A stretch of 64,000 nt of DNA, taken from assembly GCA_028685875.1 (NCBI GenBank), contig JAQUDD010000005.1, positions 1 to 64,000 of the forward strand. The letters are read 5' to 3'. The DNA is from Candidatus Absconditabacteria bacterium. GTDB lineage: Bacteria > Patescibacteriota > Gracilibacteria > Absconditabacterales > Absconditicoccaceae. Shown here in pieces: positions 51,428-61,206 of the stretch (position 1 is the first letter of the stretch; every line of letters begins with the position of its first letter). The position numbers and the translations under genes were made by a program. The notes below the pieces were generated by a model. That model was not told the origin of the DNA and made no database searches. It saw nothing but the letters and a program-made list of their open reading frames with translations.

Positions 51428-53875
51428 TTATCCGAACTCCTCATTTATCTCCTCAAGCCTCATATAATCTTCAGTCTTCTTTTTATGTATTCCCGTATAT
51501 TCCTCATTTTTCTCTAGTGAAGCAAGATAACGAGAAATCTCGAAAATCTCAATATTTTGAGCTTCTTGGTAACTGATATTCTCTGCTATATTATTATCAA
51601 TCCCTTTCGTAAAGAGTTTCATAAACATGTAAATTCCATTCTGGCTATTATTAGCTAAGTGTTGAATATTTCTTGCATCTTCATTCCTCTTTTCCTTGCT
51701 AAAAAGGGTGTAGAGAAGTGGAGATTTTCTTATTAGTTCTGTGTTCTCTTGCTGAATAGAATTGCGATGAAGTTCAGCATTAATTTCTGCATGTTCATTA
51801 GCACTCTGTGTAGTGCTTTCCGTAGAAAAGTTCTGCTCATTGTCTTTGATAATATTTTGTAGCTTATTCATATTTCTCCTCATTTCTCTGCATTCTTCAG
51901 GAGTTCTAAGACTCGCATCCAGAAGCTTAAGCAAATGAAACATCTCGGGAGCATTACTCTTTTCATAGCGATTCTGATTATTAATTCAAAAATCTGAGAT
52001 GATTTGCTGCAAAGTTTTGTTTTTCTCGATATGATGTTCGAGATATTTCTTCTGGTAACTTACAATTTCTTTATTAGTAGTTTTTTCAACATCTTGTCCT
52101 GTAGCTTGCTTCTCAAACCCTGCAAAACTTGGTAACTGAAAGAGTTCTGTTGTTGCCCGAGTATTTTCGATACTAATTCTTCCCTCACTTTCTTCCACAA
52201 TACTATTGCTATAGAGTTTCCCTGTTGCCATGTCATAAGCAAAGCTGGTAGCAATATCCGCAGAAAAAGGATTACGGTCATTAATGGTACCTGAGACAAT
52301 GATTTTTTCATCTTGAATACTAAATCCTTCAGCAAGATTTAAATTAAAAGATTCTTTAGCATTTTCTTGGTCTTTACTCGTGTAGTTGAGATACTCCCCC
52401 AAGGTATCAAAAAAGTTGCTGAGTGCCTTGATGGTAGAAGAGTTCTCCTGCTCAATATACGCCCATTCTTGTTCTGCGACATATTGGGTAATGAGTTTTT
52501 GGTCAGGATGCAGAATTATTTGAACTAATTCCTTTGTTTGCCGTTCATCTATTCCAAGTCCTTCAAGGAGATCGGTTAAGAGTTCTTGATCTTGTAGTTC
52601 CTCTTCAGAGAGTGCATATAATTGGCTATACATCTCTTCTCCCATAGGGTAGTTTTTAATGCTGTTTTGTATCGCGAAAAGTCTTCCTTCCTTTTCCCAT
52701 TGATTTCTGAGAGCTCCATCAATAGGTATTTCTTTTTGCTGTTTCACATACTCTTTGACACTAGGATTACTTCTTACGATCTCTTGTGAAGAGATAGTAT
52801 GTAAATTTTTGGTAGTACTTTGAAGAGTATTCCCACTTCTCGACTCTTGCTCTTCTCTTGCTTGTTTCTTCTCTAGGAATGTAGTAATCACCTTACTTGA
52901 TTCTTGGTAACTTTTCTGCCATTCTCTCGCTTTCTTGGTAGTTGCAGTTTTCCCCATCGCAATATTCATAATTTCTCTTGTCTGAGTTCCCTCAATTCCA
53001 TCTACCGAAATCGTTTCATCTCCAAAGATAATCCTTGCAAAAAGCTGAAGATACACCAGTTCATCTTTGGAAAGGGCAGTCTTTGCTTCTTTCTTTTTCC
53101 CTAGTTCTTCATATTTGCTATAGATATCAGAGATATCAGGAATTTCTAGGGAATTAATTTGCTCCAAAATCTTCTGATACTCTTCACTTTCAGGATCTAG
53201 TTGTTCTAATTTTTCCTCTAAGGCAGCTCTCTCTTCATGTAACCTCACGACTTTAGTAAGTTCTGAATTATTATCTATAAAATCTCTAATAAGCTGATTT
53301 CTGATTTTATTTCTCGCTGTGGTTTTCGGGAAGTCTAAAATTGCATTAATTTGTTGGTGAAGATACTCAAAAGAGGCACTTGGTTTCATTGCTTCTATCA
53401 GCATCTTACTCTGATTTCCCATCTTCCCATCTACAGAGATCCCTTCATCAAATTTTAGATATCCATATACTTGTAAACCCACAAGATCAGAAGAAGCATA
53501 CGGTTCTTGAAGAGAAAAATTCTTCTCAAAATGACTAATATAAGCATTTCTGAGGCTTGCATTGTTCGCTAGTTCCTGAAGTCTTTGTTGTCTTAACCCA
53601 AGTTGATTAGTACTTACTAATCTTCAAATTTCTTGTACTTTATGAATCGCTTGTTGCTCCTGAATGTTTTCTTGTTCAATAGTTGTAATAAATTGATTGT
53701 GTTTCTTACTAAGTTCTGGATTGCTCTTTGCTTCCCAATTATTCAGAGAAATTATTTCTTCTTTTTCTTTTGTAGCATCAGGAAAAGGTATAGAGCTTTC
53801 AGTCCTTCAGTCTTCAGTATTATTAATGATTTCCTCCTCAGGGAGATTGTACTTTAATCCTTCAGTCATACCCAT
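51428..53875 (-). CDS. Giant protein of unknown function (paralogue 2) with peptidoglycan-binding-like repeats
   Basis: An 815-residue protein; three TGA codons read as Gly. Two segments resemble the PG_binding_1 fold: LVGLQVYGYLKFDEG then SVDGKMGNQSKML (about residues 125-160), and YLQLFARIIFGDE then SVDGIEGTQTREIMN (about 290-325). The C-terminal third is homologous to paralogue 1. Long charged helices link the parts. No signal peptide is seen, so the location is unclear despite the PG-binding-like units. ATG 53875 (GGTATGGGTATG) is used; 53869 is also possible. Confidence 0.8.
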
Positions 53876-53900
53876 ACCTTAATTAAAACGATACTTCTTA

Positions 53901-53929
53901 ACTATATCTAAACCCTCTTCATCTGTCAA
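53901..53929 (-). promoter_or_regulatory. Promoter of giant paralogue 2
   Basis: On the minus strand TTGACA (53924-53929), 17-base spacer, TATAGT (53901-53906), 26 bases before the ATG. Confidence 0.82.
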
Positions 53930-54015
53930 AAGAATCAGCATTTTTTTGCTTTGTGTTTGCAATCTTTGAGAGCTTTGCTATATTTTTGCTAGTTTTTACT
54001 TTTCAGTTTGTAATC

Positions 54016-54624
54016 ATGGCAGGTATAGATCAACTCTTAGAAAAATATGGGGATATCCTCAAAGAAGAAATCAACGTGAAAGAGGTTGTCCCCTTTGTCT
54101 CTGATACACCCATCGTGAAAATCTTCAAACCACTCGGATCCCAGCTTTCTGCAAAATTTGGAAAAGATACTGGACAAATTATCGCCAACGGAAAGCAAGG
54201 AAATGTAAGAGAGATAGAGGAAGGAATTGAAGTATTTTCTCCTAATGGTGGATCGCGAATACTCGCTCCCGAAGATTTTGAAGTAGTCTATGAAGGATTA
54301 GAAGGTGATGACATCACGGTAGAGGGAAATGTGATTGTGAAGCTCGACCTTGAGCTTACACCCGAACTTGAAAGAGAAGGAATCGCTCGTGAAATTTCTC
54401 GTTTTCTCAATCAAATGAGAAAGGATGCTGATTTTTCTGTAGATGCAAGAGTAGTCATGACCTATCAAGGAGAGGAAAGTCTTGAAGCAATTATTATAGA
54501 ATTTGCAGAATTCTTCAAAGATGAGGCATTGTTACTTTCTCTTAATCATTGAGAAGTTCAAGGAGATATTGTGACAGAGTTCTCTTCTGAAGGAAAGAGT
54601 TTAAAGGTTGGACTCGCTCATTAA
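54016..54624 (+). CDS. Free-standing isoleucyl-tRNA synthetase C-terminal domain
   Basis: A 202-residue protein matching only the C-terminal tail of IleRS (the DUF5915-like region): KEEINVKEVVPFV, then FKPLGSQLSAKFGKDTGQI, LAPEDFEVVYEG and ELTPELEREGIAREISRFL with NQMRKDADFSVD. No catalytic domain (HIGH, KMSKS) and no long upstream frame exists. ATG 54016 begins just before the domain. One TGA reads as Gly. It may be half of a split ileS, a paralogue with a separate job, or a remnant; the intact frame argues against simple decay. Confidence 0.8.
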
Positions 54625-54701
54625 TCTCTTTTTACTGATCTTTCATGAAAAACCCCTTATTTGATCAATAGTAGTGATAACTATACTTATAGTCAGTGAC
54701 C

Positions 54702-54744
54702 TAAATAAAAAGCTGCTTGCTCAAAAGGAGCTCAGTTTTTATTG
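54702..54744 (+). terminator. Imperfect terminator after the IleRS-tail gene
   Basis: AATAAAAAGCTG...GCTC pairs with GAGCTCAGTTTTTATT with small bulges, ending in Ts. Confidence 0.55.
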
Positions 54745-54798
54745 ATTTATATTTATAAATATCTATAAGCAAGTTCTATTATTTTATTAGGATAAAAT

Positions 54799-55350
54799 AT
54801 GAATACATCAGACCTTTTTGATCCTTCTAGATATTCAAAAAAGGAAATAACGGATGCAGCATTAATTGTTCATCCATCCTCTACTAAATATAACCTAAAG
54901 CAAGAAGAAATTGCTCAGATTTTTGAGGTATGAAGTAATTTTACTCATCTGGATGTTCCGATAGTAGATGAATATGGAAATGAATATTGGGATAGTGAGG
55001 GATATTACATGGCAAAAAGGACAGAGAACTTAAATGAGAAAAAAATGATAGCATTTTTATCCATATGATATTGATGTTCAAGAAAAGCTCGAGATCTTTT
55101 TGATCTGGAACAAGATGAAGAGAAAAGAATTTCTTATATGAGAGAGGCAATTAAGCTAAAGTTTGATAGCAACCCTAGATTGAGGGAGGAGCTTTTTACT
55201 ACAAAAGGTAGAGATATCATAGAATATACCTATTGGTGAGATGTATTTTTTTGAATAGAGCAAACTACTTTGCAAGGAAGAAATATCTTGGGAAAACTAC
55301 TTGTAGAGTATAGAGATGCTTATCTAAGAGATAACGAAAATAGAGAATAA
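54799..55350 (+). CDS. NADAR-family (YbiA-like) protein
   Basis: A 183-residue gene that is invisible in the standard code because of five in-frame TGA codons. It carries NADAR features: SNFTHLDVPIVDEYGNEYW, SEGYYMAK (the conserved Glu/Tyr region), MREAIKLKFDSNPRLREEL, and the C-terminal YWGDVFFGIE with GRNILGKLL. NADAR proteins bind NAD/ADP-ribose-type ligands; some cleave riboflavin intermediates, and others remove ADP-ribose from nucleic acid as partners of DarT-type toxins. No such toxin or riboflavin gene is adjacent. A GGAT stretch lies just before the ATG. Confidence 0.82.
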
Positions 55351-55423
55351 TCTTTTTCAAGCTTTCCTTTGAAATTCTCAGCGCTATTCATATAGTGGTA
55401 GCTGATTTAGCTTACTTACTACG

Positions 55424-55879
55424 ATGGCAAAGACGGCAATGGAATACGCATTAGGATATCTTTCTCGTTATCCCAAGACCGAGCAGGAGATGAAAATCAT
55501 CCTGATGAAGAAGGGATATGACGGAGAAACCACCCAAAAAACGATGGAAAACCTCAAGAGAAACGACTTTATCAACGATGAAAAATTTGCAGAGAGCTTT
55601 TTCTACGGCGAAGTAGTCAAAAAAGGAAAACCCGTCTACAACATCAAACAAAAACTTCTTCAAAGAGGAATAGAGAAATCAGCCATTGAGAGCTATATCG
55701 CTCAGCACGAAGAAGAGATTGCTCAGGGAATTTCGGAGGGAATTGAGAGAGAAATCGCTACGTATAAGAAAAAGGGCGTTGAGGGATTTGATATTATCCA
55801 AAAACTCATGAGAAAAGGTCATAGGTTGCAAGATATCAAAAGTGTGATCCAGAAAAAGCAAGAGGAAGGCGGCGAATAG
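55424..55879 (+). CDS. recX: RecX-family regulatory protein
   Basis: A 151-residue protein made of three-helix repeats: AMEYALGYLSRYPKTEQEM, LKRNDFINDEKFAESFF and IKQKLLQRGIEKSAIESYI match the RecX fold, which binds RecA filaments and limits their activity. No TGA in frame. Located 73 bases after the NADAR gene and 50 before the YebC-like gene; recA is not in the window. Confidence 0.88.
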   Translation: MAKTAMEYALGYLSRYPKTEQEMKIILMKKGYDGETTQKTMENLKRNDFINDEKFAESFFYGEVVKKGKPVYNIKQKLLQRGIEKSAIESYIAQHEEEIAQGISEGIEREIATYKKKGVEGFDIIQKLMRKGHRLQDIKSVIQKKQEEGGE

Positions 55880-55929
55880 TCCTTCTTTATTTTTCCTTTC
55901 TAACTTTTACACTTTTACCTTATCTACTC

Positions 55930-56682
55930 ATGGGAAGACGACATAGTATCGCTGCGAGAAAAGCGAGCGGAGACGCTGCAAAATCTAGAACTTATTCCAT
56001 CATCTGAAAAAAAATCCAAATTGCTGCCAAAAATGGAGCAGATCCCAAGATGAATCCCAGCCTTGAAATGATTTTGGACAAGGCGAGATATTACGGCTTG
56101 CCGAGAGATGTGATCGATAGAGCGATCCTCAAAGGATCCTGACAGCTCGAAGGCGAGGAGATGAAGGAGATTACCTACGAAGGATACGGACCTAATGGCT
56201 CAGCCGTGCTGATTAAAACCATTACTTCAAATACCAATAGAACTAGTTCAAACATTAGAACTCTTCTTACTAAAGCGGGAGGAGCTATGGCAGAAATCTG
56301 ATCTGTAGCATGGCAATTTCAAGACAAAGGATTTATCGTAATCGATGGAAAAGCAATCAAATATGAAGATAAGGGAAGAGAAATGGAAAAAGTTGAGCCT
56401 TTCGATGCAGAAGAGCTAGAAATGGAACTTTTAGAGCTTCCTATCACAGATCTCTCTATCGAAGACGGAGTAGCTGAGGTGTATACCAGCAAAACAGACT
56501 TTATCGAAGTGAGAAAGCAAGTTGTGGGACTTGGATATCATATTACCGAGTCTGATTTGCATTATTTCGCAGATAATATGGTTACGCTCAGTAGTGAAGA
56601 TCTTGAAATTTTTCAAAAAATTGTTGATGGACTAGAAGAAGACGATGATGTGGATGCAGTCTATCACAACGTGGAGCTATAA
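55930..56682 (+). CDS. YebC/PmpR (TACO1) family protein
   Basis: A 250-residue protein of the YebC family, which acts as transcriptional regulator or helps translation of difficult motifs at the ribosome. MGRRHSIAARKAS takes the place of the usual GHSKWANIKHRK. Then come NPS-LEMILDKARYYGLPRDVI, AILKGSG, ITYEGYGPNGSAVLIKT, TNRTSSNIRTLLTKAGG and the C-terminal ITDLSIEDGVAEVYT. Four TGA codons read as Gly. Follows recX on the same strand. Confidence 0.92.
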
Positions 56683-56747
56683 TTATAAGAAATAAAAAAA
56701 GTCCTCTCAAACTATCAAGGTAGACTCTTTCTTATTGTTCGAAATTT

Positions 56748-57152
56748 CTACTTATTTTCACTTTTCTTCCATCTCTCTAAGATAAGCATCGCGCTAACCG
56801 TATCTGTTGCTTCATTCTTTTTGAAATTCGAGATGATCTCTCAGCTTTCGACGCTAGTATAGTCTTCTTCCATAGTTTCAATAGTGATCTCGTCTTTCTC
56901 GATGATATAATTGAGAGATTGCATAAATTTTGTAATCTTTTCTTGAATATCCTTTTGCTTGCTCGGCCATCCAAGGACAATCGTCTTCACATTATGCCTC
57001 TTGATAATATCCGCAATATGAAAGTAGACCATTTGATCATTCATGAGATATCCAACAGGAAAGATAATTTCACTAGAATTCGGACTATAAGCAAGTCCAA
57101 TATATTTACTTCCTCGGTCGATACCAAGTGCGGTTGGGGGGATTCTTCACAT
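56748..57152 (-). CDS. ruvX: Putative pre-16S rRNA nuclease / Holliday junction resolvase-like YqgF
   Basis: A 134-residue RNase H-fold protein. ALGIDRGSKYIGLAYS is the first strand with its catalytic Asp, TIVLGWP follows, and EATDTVSAMLILE carries the C-terminal acidic residue. Two TGA codons (second residue, and before EIISNF) read as Gly. Family members mature the 5' end of 16S rRNA. Stop TAG. Confidence 0.9.
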
Positions 57153-57192
57153 AAGAAATCGGCTAAATAGATAAATAGTTTTTGTAGTGTTT

Positions 57193-57334
57193 GTCATCCT
57201 GAGTGAAACGAAGGATCCAGACATGTTTTTCTTGTAATAATAGAGTATTGATGGATTCTTCAGCTTCGCTTCAGAATGACAGAATATTTTCTGGATTGTC
57301 ACGTCATTCGTTTCACTCATTCCCCGCAATGACA
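57193..57334. repeat. Cluster of three REP-like palindromic repeat units
   Basis: Unit a (57193-57219) starts GTCATCCTGAG and ends AAGGATCCA. Unit b (57252-57280) is its inverted partner: TGGATTCTTCAGCTTCGC ending AGAATGAC. Unit c (57292-57334) starts TGGATTGTCACG and ends CGCAATGACA, the same ends as the elements within truD and uvrD. The region between ruvX and tsaB (57153-57353) has no gene. Confidence 0.78.
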
Positions 57335-57353
57335 ATAGCATTCGGTCACTTGC

Positions 57354-57977
57354 TTACTTTTTGCTTGGGGTGATGATGGGATCGATCATATACTTTGCTT
57401 CAATGGAAGGAGTCCCTTTGACTTCCTTTTCTTCAACATATTTATGGATCAGCTCTTTAAGAACACTATATTGATTATGAGTAAAGGTTCTGAAATCCTC
57501 TGGATAATAATTATAATCATAGACAACATCTAGAAACACATCTTCTTTATTAATAGTATTCTCTTCTAGATATTGTTTAAGCTGGTCAAAATTCATTTGT
57601 CAGACTTTTTCTTTCCTCTCAAAGTCCCAGAGCCAGATATTTTTTTTCTGTCCAATATAAATGACTCCCTGTTTAGGCATTCATCCCTGCCCGTAAGCAT
57701 ACTGATACAACTCAATTTTGCTCACAGAGTAAAAATCAATCTGATCTCCGACCAAAGCATTCAGTAAATTCATACAGAGACTTCCCACCCTAAGATTCGT
57801 AAATCCACCTGGACCATTCACAATATATACTTTCTTGAATTGATATTTTCTCCATCGTTCTACAAGCACTTTCCCCAGCACATTTTCCACTCCATTTCTT
57901 TCCAAAAATAGCTCTTCTTCCTGATAAGAGAGATGTATTTGATCACTTGAGATATTGAAAAAGAGTATATTATTCAT
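57354..57977 (-). CDS. tsaB: tRNA threonylcarbamoyladenosine biosynthesis protein TsaB
   Basis: A 207-residue ASKHA-fold protein, the dimerisation partner of TsaD in t6A synthesis. The key stretch is VYIVNGPGGFTNLRVG, close to the GPGSFTGLR motif. Two TGA codons (57681 and 57600) read as Gly and join three standard-code pieces. The C-terminal half is poorly conserved, as is usual for TsaB. Partner tsaE is at 33624; tsaD is not in the window. Confidence 0.9.
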
Positions 57978-57992
57978 AGCATCTATATATAC

Positions 57993-58020
57993 TAAAAACT
58001 CCCTAAAACTTCAAGGGAGA
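57993..58020 (-). terminator. Terminator after the 162-residue unknown gene
   Basis: CTCCCT (57999-58004) pairs with AGGGAG (58014-58019), and Ts follow on the minus strand. Confidence 0.78.
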
Positions 58021-58025
58021 TGTAG

Positions 58026-58514
58026 TTATTCTGGTAGCATCTGTGGATTTGCTCAATATATCAATAAGAGTTCTTTAATTTCTTCTTTAGAGTAGTATTG
58101 AAATTTTTCAAACATAGTAGCAAACTTATCTACATTTCTATTCTTGATAAGTCTATATTCAATCTTCTCTTGATCTTCAAACGCAAAGCGATCTCGGAGA
58201 TCAAGCACCATATTCCCATTTCTCTGCTTGATTAATAGGTCTGCAACGTCATCATCTAGATCAAGGATTTTGTGTATATGTGGTTTTAATGTTTTGAATG
58301 TGGTGTGATAGTTTTGTCCAAGTCCGTTTTTCGGATATAATAATCAAAAAACCACTTTTTTATCTAAAATTTTATAGTTCACCAAATCTTTTTCTAAGGC
58401 CTCGAACAGTTTTTCTTTTAGGTATTCCTGCGCACGATTTAGGGGGAAGACCGCTCAATATCCCTCTGATAGTCTCTGTTCTACATTAAAGTATGTCATT
58501 AGGTGGTGTGCCAT
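58026..58514 (-). CDS. Unknown protein, visible only with TGA as glycine
   Basis: A 162-residue soluble protein from ATG 58514 (or 58499) to TAA 58026, with three TGA codons. It is rich in charged residues (KILDLDDDVADLLIKQ, RFAFEDQEKIEYRL) and predicted to be mostly helical. A terminator follows directly. I do not recognise a family. Confidence 0.65.
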
Positions 58515-58534
58515 AAAGGTGTGTATAAAAGATA

Positions 58535-58879
58535 TTATTCAAACATTCTTTGTAAGTCTTCATCTTTAATCATTTTTGGACTTCGCATAGGTTCAAAGCT
58601 AATAACCACTTCTACTCCTCGAGCAGGTAGTGCCTCACTTGTGGCTTGTTCTACCATGGAAATTAACATATCTGCCATCGGACAAGCAGGTGTAGTAAAG
58701 GTCATAGTAACTACGACTATTTTTTCTTCTACATCAACCTGAATATCATAAATCAATCCCATAGTAAAAATATCTACCAGAGGAAACTCTGGATCATATA
58801 CCGTCTTCAGTTTTTCTTCTACTGAGCTAATAAGCTCTGTCACCTCTCCAATATTTTCTATACTATTATTTTCTAACAT
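58535..58879 (-). CDS. MIP18/SufT-like iron-sulfur assembly protein (DUF59)
   Basis: A 114-residue protein with the compact DUF59 fold: VYDPEFPLVDIFTMGLIYDI, then VTMTFTTPACPMADML, whose Cys is the conserved one of this family. Members help insert or maturate Fe-S clusters. No TGA in frame. Its start overlaps the end of the preceding membrane gene by 14 bases, so they are translationally coupled. Fits the presence of Fe-S enzymes such as PflA. Confidence 0.88.
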   Translation of the reverse strand: MLENNSIENIGEVTELISSVEEKLKTVYDPEFPLVDIFTMGLIYDIQVDVEEKIVVVTMTFTTPACPMADMLISMVEQATSEALPARGVEVVISFEPMRSPKMIKDEDLQRMFE

Positions 58880-59246
58880 GTTTTGGATCTAGGAATAAGA
58901 AATATTGCAAGAGGATAAATCCCGCAAGCAAAAAAATCCCCCGCCGTTTGGACCATATCCCCAAGAATAAGAGTAAAATATTAATCAAAGAATAAAGTCC
59001 AAAGAGCAAAGAAAGTTTGTAACTATCTTTCAGATTTCTATCACTTTCTTCTATTTTTCTAAAGAGCTCTTGGATAAAGAAAAATAGAAAGAAACTGCCC
59101 CCTCGCCCAAGCAAAAAAACCCCTACCAGTGCGAGTCAAATTCCGATTGCAGGGTCTTCAAAAACATTAATCATCGTATAATCTATTAGTAGGATGATTG
59201 CTCCGACAGTTACCTTGATAAGTGAGGCGATTTTGTACATATTCAT
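58866..59246 (-). CDS. Small polytopic membrane protein
   Basis: A 126-residue protein with three or four hydrophobic segments; one TGA (in AIGIGLALVGVF) reads as Gly and restores the N-terminal third. ATG 59246 or 59240. No family recognised. Coupled to the DUF59 gene. Confidence 0.65.
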
Positions 59247-59274
59247 ACTTCTCCAGTTTAGGTGTACAATAAAA

Positions 59275-60129
59275 TTAGTGAAGATCGACATTCACTTCTT
59301 CTTGATGTTTTCTTGTTTGTTCTAGTTCCGCTTGATCTTCCTTACTTAGTTCTGCTAGAGACGGAAGATAAAAAGGATTATTTCCCCATTCATAGAATTT
59401 GTAATATATTGCATCCCAGATTCCTGCTCCCAAAATAGTCAAAGGATAAGCAACCACCGCAGGCAGGAAAATATAAATCAACACCTGAGAATCAAATGCC
59501 TGTCCTTGAATTCCTCCTGTGATTGCGAGATAGATGATGGTACTCAAGATAAATCCGAACGTATTCCCAATCAGACTAGAGGCTGCATAATTCGGATGTG
59601 CAAGGAATTCAATCAAATTTACTGTGATAAAGAGTGAGAAGATGATCTGGATCCCCAGTACAGTAAAGAGTGTCGTAACTCCAGAAAAGAGAAAATATAT
59701 TAGAATAAAAAGGACAAAAATAATGATAGAAGTGGTAAAATTAAGTCCAAACATCTTCTTTAGATTATAATATCTTTTGCTAAAAAACAGATTGTACATA
59801 AATGCAAGCCCAAAGCTTCCTATCATCCCAGCAATAAATCCAATGACTGCTAAAAGAATACCAAGTATTCCACTCGGACTTCCTTCTGATCCAAGCAATC
59901 CTCCAATTGCAGAAAGTACTGCAAATAAGAGAGCAGAAACACAAGCTCCTACTGCAAGTCCAATAAAGACTTTCCCAAAGAGTTGTCCTGTAGTAATATC
60001 CGTCGGAGCATTATCAAAGGAAATCTTCTCAGGTTTTTTAGTCACTACAGGAACTACAGGTTCAGGAACAGCGCCTCCTATTGGAGGAATATTGGTAGGA
60101 TCAAATGCGACGTTTTGATTCGTTTCCAT
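59275..60129 (-). CDS. Multi-pass membrane protein, YIP1-like in layout
   Basis: A 284-residue protein: a Pro-rich cytoplasmic N-terminus (PTNIPPIGGAVPEPVVP), then five or six Gly/Ile/Phe-rich transmembrane helices (about residues 50-245), then an acidic C-terminus. The layout resembles YIP1/DUF-type membrane proteins, but I see no diagnostic motif. ATG 60129 is chosen because upstream in-frame residues look non-coding. No TGA in frame. Confidence 0.7.
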   Translation of the reverse strand: METNQNVAFDPTNIPPIGGAVPEPVVPVVTKKPEKISFDNAPTDITTGQLFGKVFIGLAVGACVSALLFAVLSAIGGLLGSEGSPSGILGILLAVIGFIAGMIGSFGLAFMYNLFFSKRYYNLKKMFGLNFTTSIIIFVLFILIYFLFSGVTTLFTVLGIQIIFSLFITVNLIEFLAHPNYAASSLIGNTFGFILSTIIYLAITGGIQGQAFDSQVLIYIFLPAVVAYPLTILGAGIWDAIYYKFYEWGNNPFYLPSLAELSKEDQAELEQTRKHQEEVNVDLH

Positions 60130-60154
60130 AATGAAAGCAAGGGAAAATAAAGAT

Positions 60155-60700
60155 TTAGATACAAGTGATCGTAGTAAACGATTTAATGATATCTTTTTGT
60201 TCTTGAAGTTGATCGCTAGAGTGAGACCATACCACAATTGCATTATCTCCTTCTACAAAGAGCTGAGTCATATAGAGTGTAGGAATATTAGGTAAGAATC
60301 CAGCAGTAATACGATAAGAAGCTAGAATTACAGATTTTTGTTCTCCCTTACAATTCAAGAAGAAACTACTTGTCTGTTCATCTTCTAATTCCAGACCATT
60401 CTCCCTCAAAGCATCAAGAGACTGCTTAGCAAAAACGGTTACACTCTCTCCCTTATCATATTTCTGAGCTACAGCAAGAGAATCAACGTAGTCGTCTGTG
60501 TCAGAAATATTTTTATAAAGTCCCAAAAGATTAGGATCATCAGTTTCACTCAGAATCTGTCTTTCCCAAGTACTCCCTCCTTGATAGAAAAGAGAAAAAC
60601 GATCCACACTCAGTGTGGAAGATTCTCTTGCGCTACTTGTACAAGCAGAGATAATGCCTAGGCAGAGTAAAAGCATGGAGGAGAGAAAATACTTTTTCAT
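60155..60700 (-). CDS. Putative lipoprotein
   Basis: A 181-residue exported protein. MKKYFLSSMLLLCLGIISAC is a typical lipoprotein signal with the lipobox Cys at residue 20. The mature part is mixed alpha/beta and could be a small substrate- or wall-associated domain. No family recognised. Lies 25 bases upstream of the membrane gene on the same strand. Confidence 0.75.
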   Translation of the reverse strand: MKKYFLSSMLLLCLGIISACTSSARESSTLSVDRFSLFYQGGSTWERQILSETDDPNLLGLYKNISDTDDYVDSLAVAQKYDKGESVTVFAKQSLDALRENGLELEDEQTSSFFLNCKGEQKSVILASYRITAGFLPNIPTLYMTQLFVEGDNAIVVWSHSSDQLQEQKDIIKSFTTITCI

Positions 60701-60716
60701 TTGGTAAAAAACTATA

Positions 60717-61016
60717 CTAAATAAAAAGATAGAGAATTGCCAAGGAAATACCAATTACAATTCCAATAATAAAACTTTTAATAGCAATTTTTTCTTTATC
60801 ATCAAAATCCTGATATTCTTTTCTTCCCGACCAAAGTGTGGCGAGAAGGTATCCGGTAATCAGTCCACAAAGTACTAAATACCCTGGGACAAGAATAGTT
60901 TTAATGAGCACAAAATTTTCAGGAGAAAAAAGAATATCTCCCCTAATATAGACGATTCCCACTAAAAGCGTAAGAAAAAAGAAGAATCCTTTGAGTATTT
61001 TGAAGAATATCCGCAT
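60717..61016 (-). CDS. Small membrane protein
   Basis: A 99-residue protein with three hydrophobic helices (about residues 5-25, 40-60 and 78-98). ATG 61016 (MRIFFKILKG) gives a normal basic start. Unknown family; precedes the lipoprotein gene by 16 bases and is probably co-transcribed. Confidence 0.65.
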   Translation of the reverse strand: MRIFFKILKGFFFFLTLLVGIVYIRGDILFSPENFVLIKTILVPGYLVLCGLITGYLLATLWSGRKEYQDFDDKEKIAIKSFIIGIVIGISLAILYLFI

Positions 61017-61206
61017 TGCTTTGCCATCCACTAGGAGTAAAATTCACCTATAAGTATCTATTTATCGGGGAAAATCAAGAAAAGATATACATGAAGATAA
61101 AACAAGATAAATATCTTTTGGTTCTCTTCCTCCACCTTGCAATCCTATGCATAATCCATAGACTTCAAAGTTGAATTTATCCAGCTTTATTTTGCGCATT
61201 TCTTCT

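Noticed and set aside
53953-54015. N-terminal hydrophobic extension (signal-like) of the IleRS-tail gene
   Set aside because: The upstream in-frame residues are unlike any IleRS and the domain starts right after ATG 54016; probably untranslated leader.
54749-54762. A+T-only palindrome upstream of the NADAR gene
   Set aside because: A 14-base palindrome of A and T only is expected by chance in such sequence; no second copy nearby.
57147-57341. 64-residue minus-strand frame between ruvX and tsaB
   Set aside because: It consists of translated repeat units and has no coding character.
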